Source: Zygnema cylindricum
Lineage: Eukaryota > Streptophyta > Zygnematophyceae > Zygnematales > Zygnemataceae
Assembly (NCBI GenBank): GCA_037447655.1
Contig: JBBHKE010002640.1
Span: 546,696 to 610,695, forward strand
Reading direction: 5' to 3'
Length of the DNA stretch: 64,000 bases
Shown: positions 52,207-62,421 of the stretch, in pieces
Layout: each line of letters opens with the position of its first letter
Numbering within the stretch: the first letter of the stretch is position 1
Notes under the pieces: generated by a model
What the model was told of the DNA's origin: nothing
The model's input: the letters and a program-made list of their open reading frames with translations, nothing else
Databases searched by the model: none
Translations under genes and position numbers: made by a program

Positions 52207-53620
52207 GGTTATGGGCCTTTTGTCAATAATTCCTATCTTCAATGGCCAAAAGTATGCGTACTGGGCGGCGATGGTTGAATCTTTGTTTGAAACTGCTGAC
52301 TTATTGGGGGTCTTGGATGGCTCCCTTGATGAAGCATATTCGAGTTGGCGAAAAAGAATTCAATGGTAAGGAACAATCTAATTCTTTGTATTTCACAAAA
52401 TCTGGTCATGTCTCGTCTGAAAATGAAAAAGGCGAAGGAGATTTGGACATCACTAAAATCTTCTTTTGAGAAAGCGAATGTCCAAGAGGAGCTCTTGGTG
52501 GCTGGAAAAATTTGGGGGTACAAATACTCGTGGGGAACTATGGTCGAGTATTGGAAAAATTTGGGGGTACAAATACTCGTGGGGAACTATGGTCGAGTAT
52601 TGTAACAACTTTTGTGCACTTATTGATGCACACTCTTCTGCTGGGGGTTCATTTCCTGAGTTTCAGCAGGCAGCTTTGCTTATTAGAGGACTTCCTAGTA
52701 GCATGAAAGGTGTGTCTGCTTAGTTAAAGAGTCATGATAAAGCTAGTTGGTCGTTTCAATTAGCGTATAATCTTATATTGGAGGAAGAGTCTAATACCAA
52801 ACTTCTTCAAGGAGAAGGAAAGGTTAAAGCTTTTGCAACAGACTTTGACTAAAGAGATCAGTTTAATTAGAATAGGAATCAATTTAACCAAAATCAACAT
52901 CGATTTAATCAATGTAATCTGAGGCCAAATAGACAATCTTCCACTGCTTGTTTTTATTGTTCTGAGAAGGGTCATGGATATTGGTACTGTCCTAAGCTGA
53001 AAAAAGCTAATATAGCAGGTTTATACAGGCCGGGTGGGCAACAAAGCCAATATCACACAAGCTTTTATGGAAATCCTACTCGTGGAAATGCTCTATTTTC
53101 AGCTTCTCCAACTGATGCAGATGAGTCTTTGAGCTTCAATGAGCAAGAGGAATCGGAGTTATTTGCTATGGCGGCAGTAATGGAGAGTCCCAAGGATATA
53201 AGATGGATCATCGACACGGGAGCATCTGCCCACATGTGCTGGAACAAGGCGGCTTTTACAAATCTTCAGCAAACGCCTCCAAAGAGTATATACTATGCTT
53301 GTGGGATGAGTGTTCAAACCTCAGCTCAGGGTGATGTATCTTTAATGGTAGATGTGAGGGGAAAGTCGGTAAAAAGAACTCTTCACAATGTTTTGTATAT
53401 TCTAGACTTTAAAAAGAATCTTTTCTCTACATCTTTAGTGGATAGCAAAGGCTTTCAAGTCATTTTGAAAGGAGATAGACAGGTTATTAGCAAGAAAGGA
53501 AAAGTAGCAGTAACAGAAACTAGAGATGCTAGCAAAATGTACCGATCGGACATGGCTGAATATAAGGAAAATGATGTTCCATACTCTATGTCAAATCTGA
53601 TAATGATTTGTGGCATAAGC
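52148..53620 (+). pseudogene. TE14: gag and protease
   Basis: Starts MSTSTTTASPPPATMVVEQQ in the LTR, then VMGLLSIIPIFNGQKYAYWA. A frameshift lies at about 52360. A 49-bp tandem duplication (52503-52600) repeats the YKYSWGTMVEY segment and shifts the frame again. The knuckle at 52950-52990 is CFYCSEKGHGYWYC. The protease from 53200 shows RWIIDTGASAHMCWNK (DTGA intact), SIYYACGMSVQTSAQGDVSL and VLYILDFKKNLFST. The partial match GGTTATGGGCC at 52207 is the remains of the primer site. Confidence 0.85.
52503..52600 (+). repeat. 49-bp tandem duplication in TE14 gag
   Basis: GGAAAAATTTGGGGGTACAA occurs at 52504 and 52553 with the following ~29 bases also repeated. The unit length is not a multiple of three. 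Confidence 0.9.
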
Positions 53621-54466
53621 GATTTGGACACATGAATTATGATAGTCTAAAGAAAATGGTGAATTCGGGAAAAGTTGATGGAGTTTCTCTCATCTCTCAT
53701 CCTATAAAATCAGGTGATGGTTGTTCACTTGGCAAGATCCACAGATTGCAATTTCCACAGGAAACAGACCATAGATTGGAAAAAGTTCTGCAGCTAATAC
53801 ATTGTGATGTTCTAAGTCCCTCACAAGTGGTTTCGGCTGGAGGCGTCCACTATATGGTCACATTTACAGATGACTACTTGAGGTACACCAAAGTTTACTT
53901 CATGCAACCTAAAAGTGAAGTGTTTACTCACTTCAAACACTACAAAGCATGGGCGGAAAAGCTTCATGGAGTTCCAATATAGGCGTTGAGATCGGACAAC
54001 GGGGAAAATACACATCAAAGGAATTCAAAGAATTCTCCTTCAGCAAGGTATCAGTCACAATCTTACAGTTCCATATACACCGGAAAAGAATGGTGTTTTT
54101 GAGAGACTAAATAGGATAGTGACAGTGAGTGCTCGGTCCATGCTTGCAGATAAAAGGCTAGATTTGAAATTCTGGGCTGAAACACTTAATTGTGTTGTTT
54201 ATATTAAAAATATAATTGCTTCTAGATCTGTTAGCAATACACCTTATGAGCTTTGGTCAAGGGAAAAACCTGATGTTAGTGACTTTAAGATCTTTGGCAG
54301 CAAGTGTTTTATTTTAGATACTTCACAGGATAGATGGAAAATGGAGGCTAATGGCCTACCTGGGATTTTCATGGGGTATGATGGTAATACGAAAGGGTAT
54401 AGAGTTTTTGTATTTGAGAAACAGAAAGTGATTATCTCTAGAAATATCCATATTAAAGATGAATAG
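53608..54466 (+). pseudogene. TE14: Copia integrase
   Basis: Zinc motif MWHKRFGHMNYDSLKKM ... GCSLGKIHR. Core IHCDVLSPSQVV (first Asp) and MVTFTDDYLRYTKVYF. TAG stands at 53980 before LRSDNGE, and the segment holding the catalytic Glu is frame-shifted (54000-54118). It then reads FWAETLNCVVYIKN and the GKR region FKIFGSKCFILD, IFMGYDGNTKGYRVFVF. Inactive. Confidence 0.85.
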
Positions 54467-54789
54467 GAGTCGGTTGACCTTTTTAAATTGCCAGATCAAC
54501 AAGCAAAATAAAAACATTAATATGTCATTTTTCACCATACACAGCGAGTCTACTTTCCACCGACAAGTGGGACAATTCTTCCTTCAGTTCCTTTGGTGCC
54601 TTCACAAGATGATTCACCACAAGCTACAACTTAAGCGCAAGGAACTACTACACATTCAGTACCATTTCAAATTACGGTTCAAACAAAACAGAAAAATCAG
54701 AGGCTGCCGACGATTTCAACCTCAGAATTTCCGGGGGGAAAGAGATCTAGCAGCCGTCTGCAAGGAAGCTCTCACTTTGCTTTTTCTGC

Positions 54790-56372
54790 AACTATAGAGG
54801 AGCCTCTAACGATCCAAGAGACCTTCTCACCACCTGAGAGAAATCAATGGATTGAGGCGGCAAACGATGAAATGAAATCTATTATGGAGGTACAAACATG
54901 GGAGTTGGTGGATCTTCCTCCGGGCAGAAAAGCCATCGGCAGCAAATGTGTATTCAAGGTGAAGCTGAACTCCGACAACACCATTGAAAGGTATAAGGCC
55001 AGAATAGTGGCCAAAGGGTACAATCAAAAAGAAGGTATTGACATTAAAGGAACCTTCTCTCCAGATGTCAGATTTCCCACTAATAGAATTTTGCTAAGTC
55101 TAGCGGCTATAGAGAATATAAAAATACATCAAATGGATGTTAAAACGGCCTTCTTGCATAGAGAGTTAGAAAAAACCATTTATATGAAACAACTTGAAAT
55201 GTATGTTGAAAAGGGAAAGGAAGAATTAGTGTGTAAGCCGGTGAAATCTTTGTATGGGCTAAAACAAGCCCCGCGTCAGTGGAATTTGAAGTTAGACGAG
55301 TTTTTGACTGGGCTAGGTTTTAAGAGAATTAGCCCAGATCATTCTGTATATGTCTTACAAGTGGAGGATGGGATACTATACATTGTTGTATATGTGGATG
55401 ACTTATTATTAATAAGTAAGTTAAAGGATGAAATAAACCGCATTAAAGCGGCTTTAAGGTCTAGGTTCGAGATGAACGACCTTGGTGAGGCCAAGTATAT
55501 CTTAGGAATACAGTTAGAAAAAGATAGAAAACAAAAGGCTGATTATGTTGACTCAAAAAGAAGCAATAGGTAACATGTTAGAAAGATTTGAAATGAAAGA
55601 TGTAAAGGGATCTATAACTCCTATGGAATTCAGGCAGAAATTGGAAGGAGTTGATTCAGATTCAGGCATAATGGTTTGTGAGAGTTTAGAGTCAGGGGAG
55701 GAGGAGTTTATGGCTTCAAAGCCATATAGACAGGTAGTTAGAAGTCTTATATATTTTATGAACTGTACGAAACCTGATATCGCAGCAGCTGTAGGATTCT
55801 TGAGTAGAAGTCTGCAAAATCCGAAAAAGGCAGACTGTGAAGCAGCAAAAAGGGTGTTGAGATATCTTGCAGGTACTCGAAACCTTAAGGTTGTACTCGG
55901 AGGAAAAGAAGTGAAAATACAGACGTGGAGCGTCGCTAGCTATGGGGACATGCCAAGCCGGAAATCTATAACCAGTTTTGTTCTTAAGATTGGAAATGGA
56001 ACTTGCTGCTGGAGTAGCAAACTACAAAAGGTTACAGCTCAATCCACAAAAGAGTCAAAATACATGGCAACAGTTTTTGCCTTGAAGGAGCTCTTATGGG
56101 TTAAGTCTATTTTACAAGAACTTGGGTATATGCAAACAGGTCCTCAGTCTATCAGGTGTGACAATCATGCAGGTATTGTCATTGCCTCTAACTCCAATCA
56201 TCAGTTTAAAAGCAAACACATGGATGTTAGACCACACTTTGCCAAAGAAAAAGTGCTTGCAAAAGTGATTAAATTGTGTTGTTTACCAGATGAAGAGATG
56301 GTGGCTGACATGTTAACTGAAGCCCTTGTTGCTTCTAAATTGCAGTTTTTTGCAGAGAAGCCATTGGACTAA
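54790..56372 (+). pseudogene. TE14: reverse transcriptase and RNase H
   Basis: RT: WELVDLPPGRKAIGSKCVFK, ARIVAKGYNQKEGID, HQMDVKTAFLHRELE, KSLYGLKQAPRQWNLKL, YIVVYVDDLLLISKL (YVDD) and DLGEAKYILGIQLEKD. A frame change at about 55545 precedes LTQKEAIGNMLERF and SLIYFMNCTKPDIAAAV. RNase H: TWSVASYGDMPSRK (the first Asp of WSDA is Val), STKESKYMATVF (the Glu of MEAE is lost), RCDNHAGIVIAS and HMDVRPHFA. RT is nearly open, but RNase H has lost two catalytic acids. Confidence 0.88.
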
Positions 56373-56403
56373 GTGAGTAATTGAGTCTAAAGATTTAGGG
56401 GAG

Positions 56404-57550
56404 TGTTGTAATTGGAAAATTTTTATTTCACTAGATAGGGCTGTGAGAAGAGACTTAAGTAACTTAGAATATTTTCTTAGTAGTCTGCTGTAGTACTTAC
56501 TTTAATTAGTATTACAGTAGCAAAAGTACAATAGAGTGTATTGTACTTTTACAAGGACGCACGTTGGCAAGAGAGACGGATGCAGGTTTTACGGAGTGGC
56601 GTTGACAATCAGTTACACGCGTCACGTAGGAGACGATTGGATACATCGGATCGGACAAACAGAATCTGAACCGATTATTCCGGAAATATATGGTACGGTT
56701 CGACGCTATGATACACGTATCGGCAAGAGAAGTTAATGCAGGTATTCCGGCGTTGCGCCGACATCCACATACGCGTGTCAAAAATCATACGGGCGATTTT
56801 GGTGAATCTGACAGGCGGAGACCGAGCCAGACATCTGGGAGTGTACCGTACGGAATCCAAGGAATATCATTGATACGAGACAGATTCGACGGATGCGATT
56901 AAAGCGGGGACCACAATGACTAAGTGCGTCGTACGCACTAAAGACATGCGCACCATCGAATCAACATTCATCTGGACTTTTGCGGCTGATGCTGACTAAG
57001 CATTGGCAACATTAATTGTACAAATAATATCTGTAAATATTTGGAAAACAATAAGTTAACGTTTAGTGAATTAATTAAAAGTGTTACACTGTTCATTTAG
57101 CGGCATGTAGTAATTAGGGTTTTGGAGGTTCTCACGGTACAGTAAAGTATAAGCTGGATACTTTGTCTTAAGTCAGGATAGTACTTTGGTACAGTAACCC
57201 ATTTTAGTGTAAACCAGTAGATACTCACTGTGATTATATAGTTTAGGACTTAGTCAAATATGTATTATCCAGTTTTGGGATTAAGACATTTTAAGGGCAG
57301 TTTTTGGGAGACTTCGAGGAGTCATATCTTATGGTTTACTACGTAATTTGGGTTGCAATTTTTGAAATTGTTAGTTTACTTTGTTGTGTATCATTGTGAG
57401 AAATTTGAGGCATATTGGCATTTTGAGTCATATTTTGTGTGAGCTGAAAGTTGGCTGTTGAGTAGGTACTTGATAGTTTCTGCTGTTTTCCATGTCTACT
57501 TCCACTACTACTGCTAGTCGTCCTCCTACAACGGTGGTTGTAGAACAACA
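56404..57550 (+). repeat. TE14 3' LTR (1147 bp)
   Basis: TGTTGTAATTGGAAAATT to GAACAACA, preceded by the TTTAGGGGAG tract. AGGACTTAG is at 57245 after TATATAG. It carries LTR-encoded gag start MSTSTTTASRPPTTVVV at 57492. Confidence 0.92.
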
Positions 57551-58215
57551 TTTCCACCTCGTCTTCTACTTTGGTGTCAATGTACGACATCGTCATAATG
57601 TGATATTTGTCACATCCGAAATTATTATCTTGCGTTCCAGAAATCCCACGATCCTCCCAGATCCTGCCACGTGTCATCCGGAGTGGCGGTAAACAAAAAC
57701 GCCAAATCGCCCACTCCGAAATCCCGGATCCCACAACGGCCGTTTAATTAAGACCGACATTTAACATTGGCCGTCAAATAAAATATCATTTCGTTAATTT
57801 CGTGCGGTCCGAAATTCGTGCGATCTAATGCGTTTCTGTGTACAGGCCGTCCCGTAACCAGTTAAATGAAATATACTACGTGTTCACATTTATATAACTA
57901 TCGTACCATGTATACTCTAGCAATGATCCAGTCTACGAGATAAAGCTACCGGCTATCAGATTCTTGACGGACCGCAGGTACTAAGATCAAATCCTGGGTC
58001 AGTCAAAGATCCTTTTGGTAAACCTACCAAATACTACAACCTGTCTCTCTCCTTGGGCAGCATGGGCAGAATGGCTCTAGCTTCCTCTCCAACCTTCAGT
58101 GATTGCGACAATTGTGGGGGTTTGGAGTGTGGAGCGAGAGGCAGACTGCCTTTGGTGACTTCCTCTTATTGATTTTCCTTTATTCAAACCTAGAAAATAC
58201 ATACATTTCAACACT
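57551..58215 (-). repeat. TE15 3' LTR, truncated
   Basis: The outer part of the LTR up to ACATTTCAACA at 58215. It matches 60565-61221. Its low-coordinate end is cut at the TE14 LTR. The tract CTCCGCTTATTTTC follows on the gag side (58216-58229). Confidence 0.88.
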
Positions 58216-58249
58216 CCGCTTATTTTCTAGTCTACTTTCCTCTCAACTC

Positions 58250-60078
58250 CTACTTTTTTTTTTTTTTTCTTTCTTTTCTTCTCATAAACTTTAAGTAAAT
58301 AACCTCATATTCAAAACGATCTGTTAGATGAGCTGAAATAAACATTGCATCTTGTTGATTACACAATTTATTTAGCATCCCACTTTTTATAAATCCAAAC
58401 AAAGATTTTATCCACCTCATCTCTTTTACATCCACACAAAATCCAATTTTCCTCTTGCAATTCAAACAGTCAACCCCATCTCCAATATGCAACACACACC
58501 CAGATGCTAACCCTTTAACAAGCACACATTCATAGATGGCATCACTCCCATTAGTGATGTCAAAACCATTACCCCCCAAATTTATCTTTATATCAAGAGT
58601 TCCCACTAAGTTCCCCATAAAATCTACATCTTCCGAACTCATATTTTTATCTATGGTATTTTCCCCATTTTCTGATCTTTCCTCACTCTCTCCTATGGAA
58701 TTTTTCCATTATCACTTTCTATTATTATTCCCAAAAAAATGTTCTTCTCCCCTAAACTTTTAATCAAATATTCCTCTTCTCCCCTATTCTTTAAAGCCCC
58801 TTTTAGATTTACTTCTCCCCTTTCCTCGGAATCGGTTGAAGTTTCCCTTTCCGACTACTTTTCTGTTTTCAAAATATCTATGAAACTATCCGCAATATTT
58901 GGAACTCCCTCAAGTTTCTCCTCTCTCTTTAATTCCCTTATACCTCAAAAAGCACACTGTTGCTTTCGTGGAATTTCTGTATGCTTTTCTTTCTTCCCCA
59001 TATTACCGATGCGGAGAAGCTCCAAAAAATCTTCATCCTCGTTCTCCTCTTCCCCTTGTTCCTCCTCATAAACTTTCCAACTTCTTATTTCTTCCAAACT
59101 AGGATAGTCCTTCACATAGTGACCCGGCTCCCTACAAATGAAGGAAACCCTTTTTTTCAAAGCTTTCCTTTCTTTTCCTCTCCCTCTTTTTTCTACCAAA
59201 GATTTGATAAGGTTTACCTTTTTCTTTCTTCCTCTGATCACGCTTCCGCCAATCACCACCAACTGTAAATGCATTCACCCTGTCACTTCCCCTACAAAGC
59301 TCCAAAGTGCTTTCCCCCACAAAAATTATCCCCATGGTAAAGCTCCAAGTCCATGAGGAGCCATCTATTGCTTGCATACGAGAACTCATGTTTTCGTACT
59401 CATCTTGGAGTTTCATGAGTAGTGTATTAATCTTCTTGTCCTCAGATTCTACATATCCCGCAATAGCTAGCTCAATATATAACGCAGCAATATCATTGCA
59501 AAACTCTATCATGCTACCGCCTTTATAAACATAGGCCTTTATTTCATGTTTTACTAATTGCTGCCTCTGAATAGTCTCACTCGTATAAATATAACTTAGT
59601 GTTTCCCAAATTTTCGAAGACTTGGTTAGATTCCAATGGGTGATAGCTATGGGCTTAGACACATTTCTAAGTATGAGATGTTTTGCTATAGTGTTTTTAT
59701 ACTCTCAAATTTTACTATCATTTACTTCAGTTTTACTTATAACACCTTTAAGTGGAGCTGTGGCGGAAAGCCTAGCACCCCTCACCCTAGGTGTCCCTTT
59801 ATCCTTCTCCCCACTTCCCTCTTCCACGGCAATAATTTTCCCTTCACCTTCTGTTGCATCTCAAATACGGTTGGTTTTTTGGGAAGCTCCAGATGAACCA
59901 TCGTCGTGAGTTCCACCAAATCCTAGTGGCGGACACCTCACTTATTCGAAACAATTCCCCACAAGTGCTTTTCGAAAAGAAATCCCTCCATCGTAAACTC
60001 CCAATAAGTAAAGTCTATTCCATCAAACATAGGCACCCTAGATGGTGGGCCCATAACTTGAAACTCTGTGTGCTCCAT
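58250..60078 (-). pseudogene. TE15: Gag plus RNase H remnant, broken
   Basis: Starts MEHTEFQVMGPPSRVPMF at 60078 in the LTR. Capsid part (59662-59132): KSSKIWETLSYIYTSETIQR, YKGGSMIEFCND, YENMSSRMQAIDGSSW. Only one basic repeat is present (RKRDQRKKEKG). The knuckle is CREPGHYVKDY with its first Cys as Ile-Cys and its last lost (frame 59274-58945). The acidic linker follows, then the RNase H remnant (58642-58250): DITNGSDAIYECVL, CVLHIGDGVDC, RWIKSLFGFIKSGML. Several frameshifts. Confidence 0.82.
60044..60058 (-). other. TE15 primer-binding site
   Basis: On the minus strand it reads AGTTATGGGCCCACC, 14 of 15 complementary to initiator tRNA-Met nt 25-39. Confidence 0.82.
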
Positions 60079-61221
60079 TGCCCATAAAAATCGCAGATCC
60101 AAAAGAAGCTTATCTAGTTAGTGCCGACTCTAAGTTGATACAAACCCAATTGATTGACCCGTTGACAATCAGAACCCCAATACAACTTCACCCTTGTGAA
60201 ATAAGACTTTCTGTGTACTCAGTTCCACCACAGAATGTAAAGTTAGAATATGAGTTTTGGACACATTCACCCACTTTGAATTTCTCTTAGAAATGTAGCC
60301 ACCCTGACAGGCAAAAACTCTGACCGACTACAGCCCTGTGTAGCATGGACTCCTTTGAGTCCGCAGCAAAATGACTCACTGAATTTGGTCAACCGAGTGA
60401 GTTATAATTAAATGGCAAAATTTGCCTATTTATAGAGATGCTTTATAAGAGAGAGGCGACTACCTACCAAAATTATTCTAAGTCCTAAAATCCCTCTCTA
60501 AGCTTCCTAGTTCTGAGGTATGGTCTAATCGTAAGACTGTACCGTACAAGAAAGTATAGGTACCGTCGTACATTCTGTACGGTCAATGCACGACATCGCC
60601 ATAACGTGACATTTGTCACATCCAGAATTATTATTTTGCATTCTGGAAATCATGCGATCCTCCCGGATCTTGCCACGTGTCATCCGGAGTGACTGTACAC
60701 GAAAACGCCAAATCGCCCACTCCGAAATCTTGTCTTGCACCACGGCCGTTCGATGAAGACCCACATTTAACATTGGCCGTCAAATAAAATATCATTTCGT
60801 TAATTTCGTCCAGTCCGGAATTCGTGCGATCTAATGCGTTTTCGTGTACAGGCCATCCCGTAACCTGTTAAATGAAAGATTCTACGTGTTCACATTTATA
60901 TAACTATCGTACCCTGTATACTTTAGCAGTGATCGTAGTCTCCAGGATAAAGCTACCGGCTATCGCATTCTTGACAGACGGTAGGTACAAGGATTAAATC
61001 CTGGGTCCGTCAAAGATCCTTTTGGTACACCTACTACAAACTACAGCATGTCTCTCTCTCTGGGCACCATGGGCCGCCATGGCTTTAGCTTCCTCCCCAA
61101 GCTTCAGTGAATGCGACAAGTGTGGGGGTTTGGAGAGTGGAGCGAGAGACATGCTGCCTTTGGTGACTTCCTCTTATTAATTTTCCTTTATTTAGACCTA
61201 GAAAATACATACATTTCAACA
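60059..61221 (-). repeat. TE15 5' LTR (1163 bp)
   Basis: TGAAACTCTG at 60059 to ACATTTCAACA at 61221. The minus-strand TATAAATA is at 60427-60434. The T-arm-like segment is at 60984-61009. Confidence 0.92.
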
Positions 61222-61257
61222 CAACTCTGGTGAATCTGATTCTTTTAACCCCTGGAG
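61222..61257. other. 36-bp spacer between two head-to-head elements
   Basis: Unique sequence between the LTR starts of TE15 and TE16, beginning CAACTCTGG and ending CCCCTGGAG. The flanking 5-mers do not form a target duplication. Confidence 0.8.
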
Positions 61258-62421
61258 TGTTGAAATGTATGTATTTTCTAGGTCCGAATAAAGGAAAATT
61301 AATAAGAGGAAGTTAGCAAAGGCAGCCTGCCTCTCGCTCCACTCTCCAAACCCCCACACTTGTCGCAGTCACTGAAGGTTGGAGAGGAAACTAGAGCCAT
61401 GGGTGCCCATGCTACCCAGAGAGAGAGACAGGCTGTAGTTTCTGGTAGGTGTACCAAAGAGATATTGACGGACCCAAGGTTTGATCCAGGTACCTGCCGT
61501 CGGTCAAGTATTCAGGAGCTGGTAGCTTTATCCAATAGTCTAAGATCGGTGCTAGAGTATATAGGGTACGACAATTGTATAAATATGAATGACGCAAAAT
61601 TTTTCATTTAACTGCTTAACAAGATGGCCTGTACACGGAAACGGATTAGACCGCACGAATTCCGTACCGCAAGGAATTAACGAAACGACATTTTATTTAA
61701 ACGACCAATATTTAATGACGGTCTTTATCGAACAGCCGTTGTGCGAGCCGGGATTTTGGAGTGGACGACTTGGCGTTTTCGAGCACCGCCACTCCAGATG
61801 ACACGTGGCAGGATCCGGGAGGATTGCGGGATTTTCGGAACGCGAGATGATAATTTAAGATGTGACAAATGTCACATTCTGTTGATGTCCTACATGGACC
61901 GTACAGAAAGTACGACGGTATTTGTACTTTTTTGTACGGTATAGACCTACGATTGGATTGTATCTCACTACTAGGGAGCTTAGAGAGGGGTTTTAGGATT
62001 TAGAATAATTTTGGTAGGTAGTCGCCTGTCTCCCAGAGAGCATCTATATAAATAGGCAAACTTTCCCATTTAATTACAGCTAACTTTGTGGACCATTTTC
62101 AGTGATTCTTTTTACTACAAACTCAAAGGATTCTGAGCTGCACAGGGATGTAGTCGGTCAGAATTTTTGCCTGCAAGGGTGGCTGCATTTCTAAGGGAAA
62201 GTCAAAGTGGGGAATGTTATCCAAAAGTCATATTCTAACTTTGCATTCTGTGGTAGAACTGAGCACATAGAAAGTCTTTTTTACAGGGGTGAAGCTATTA
62301 TGGGGTTCTAATTGTCAAGGGGTCAATCATTTGGGTTTTAAATCAACTTTAATAGGCACTATCTAGATAAGCTTCTTGTGAGTTGCCAACTCTAAGGACC
62401 AATGGAGGTCTCAGAGTTTCA
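61258..62421 (+). repeat. TE16 5' LTR (1164 bp)
   Basis: TGTTGAAATGTATG to GAGTTTCA, the mirror image of the TE15 5' LTR with moderate divergence. It has the T-arm-like segment at 61469-61494 and TATATAAATA at 62045-62054. Confidence 0.93.

Larger units (their letters stand above)
51588..57550 (+). mobile_element. TE14: family II Copia with a truncated 5' LTR
   Basis: 5' LTR remnant 51588-52206, gag, protease, integrase, RT and RNase H in Copia order to 56372, polypurine tract 56394-56403, full 3' LTR 56404-57550. The first ~530 bp of the 5' LTR are missing. The right LTR end abuts a partial TE15 LTR. Coding parts carry many stops and frameshifts, so it is clearly older than TE12. Confidence 0.88.
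57551..61221 (-). mobile_element. TE15: gag-only Copia, minus strand
   Basis: 5' LTR 60059-61221, PBS 60044-60058, gag-RNase H remnant 58250-60078, polypurine tract and truncated 3' LTR. It belongs to the same family as TE9 and TE7 and is closest to TE16, which faces away from it across a 36-bp gap. Confidence 0.88.
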
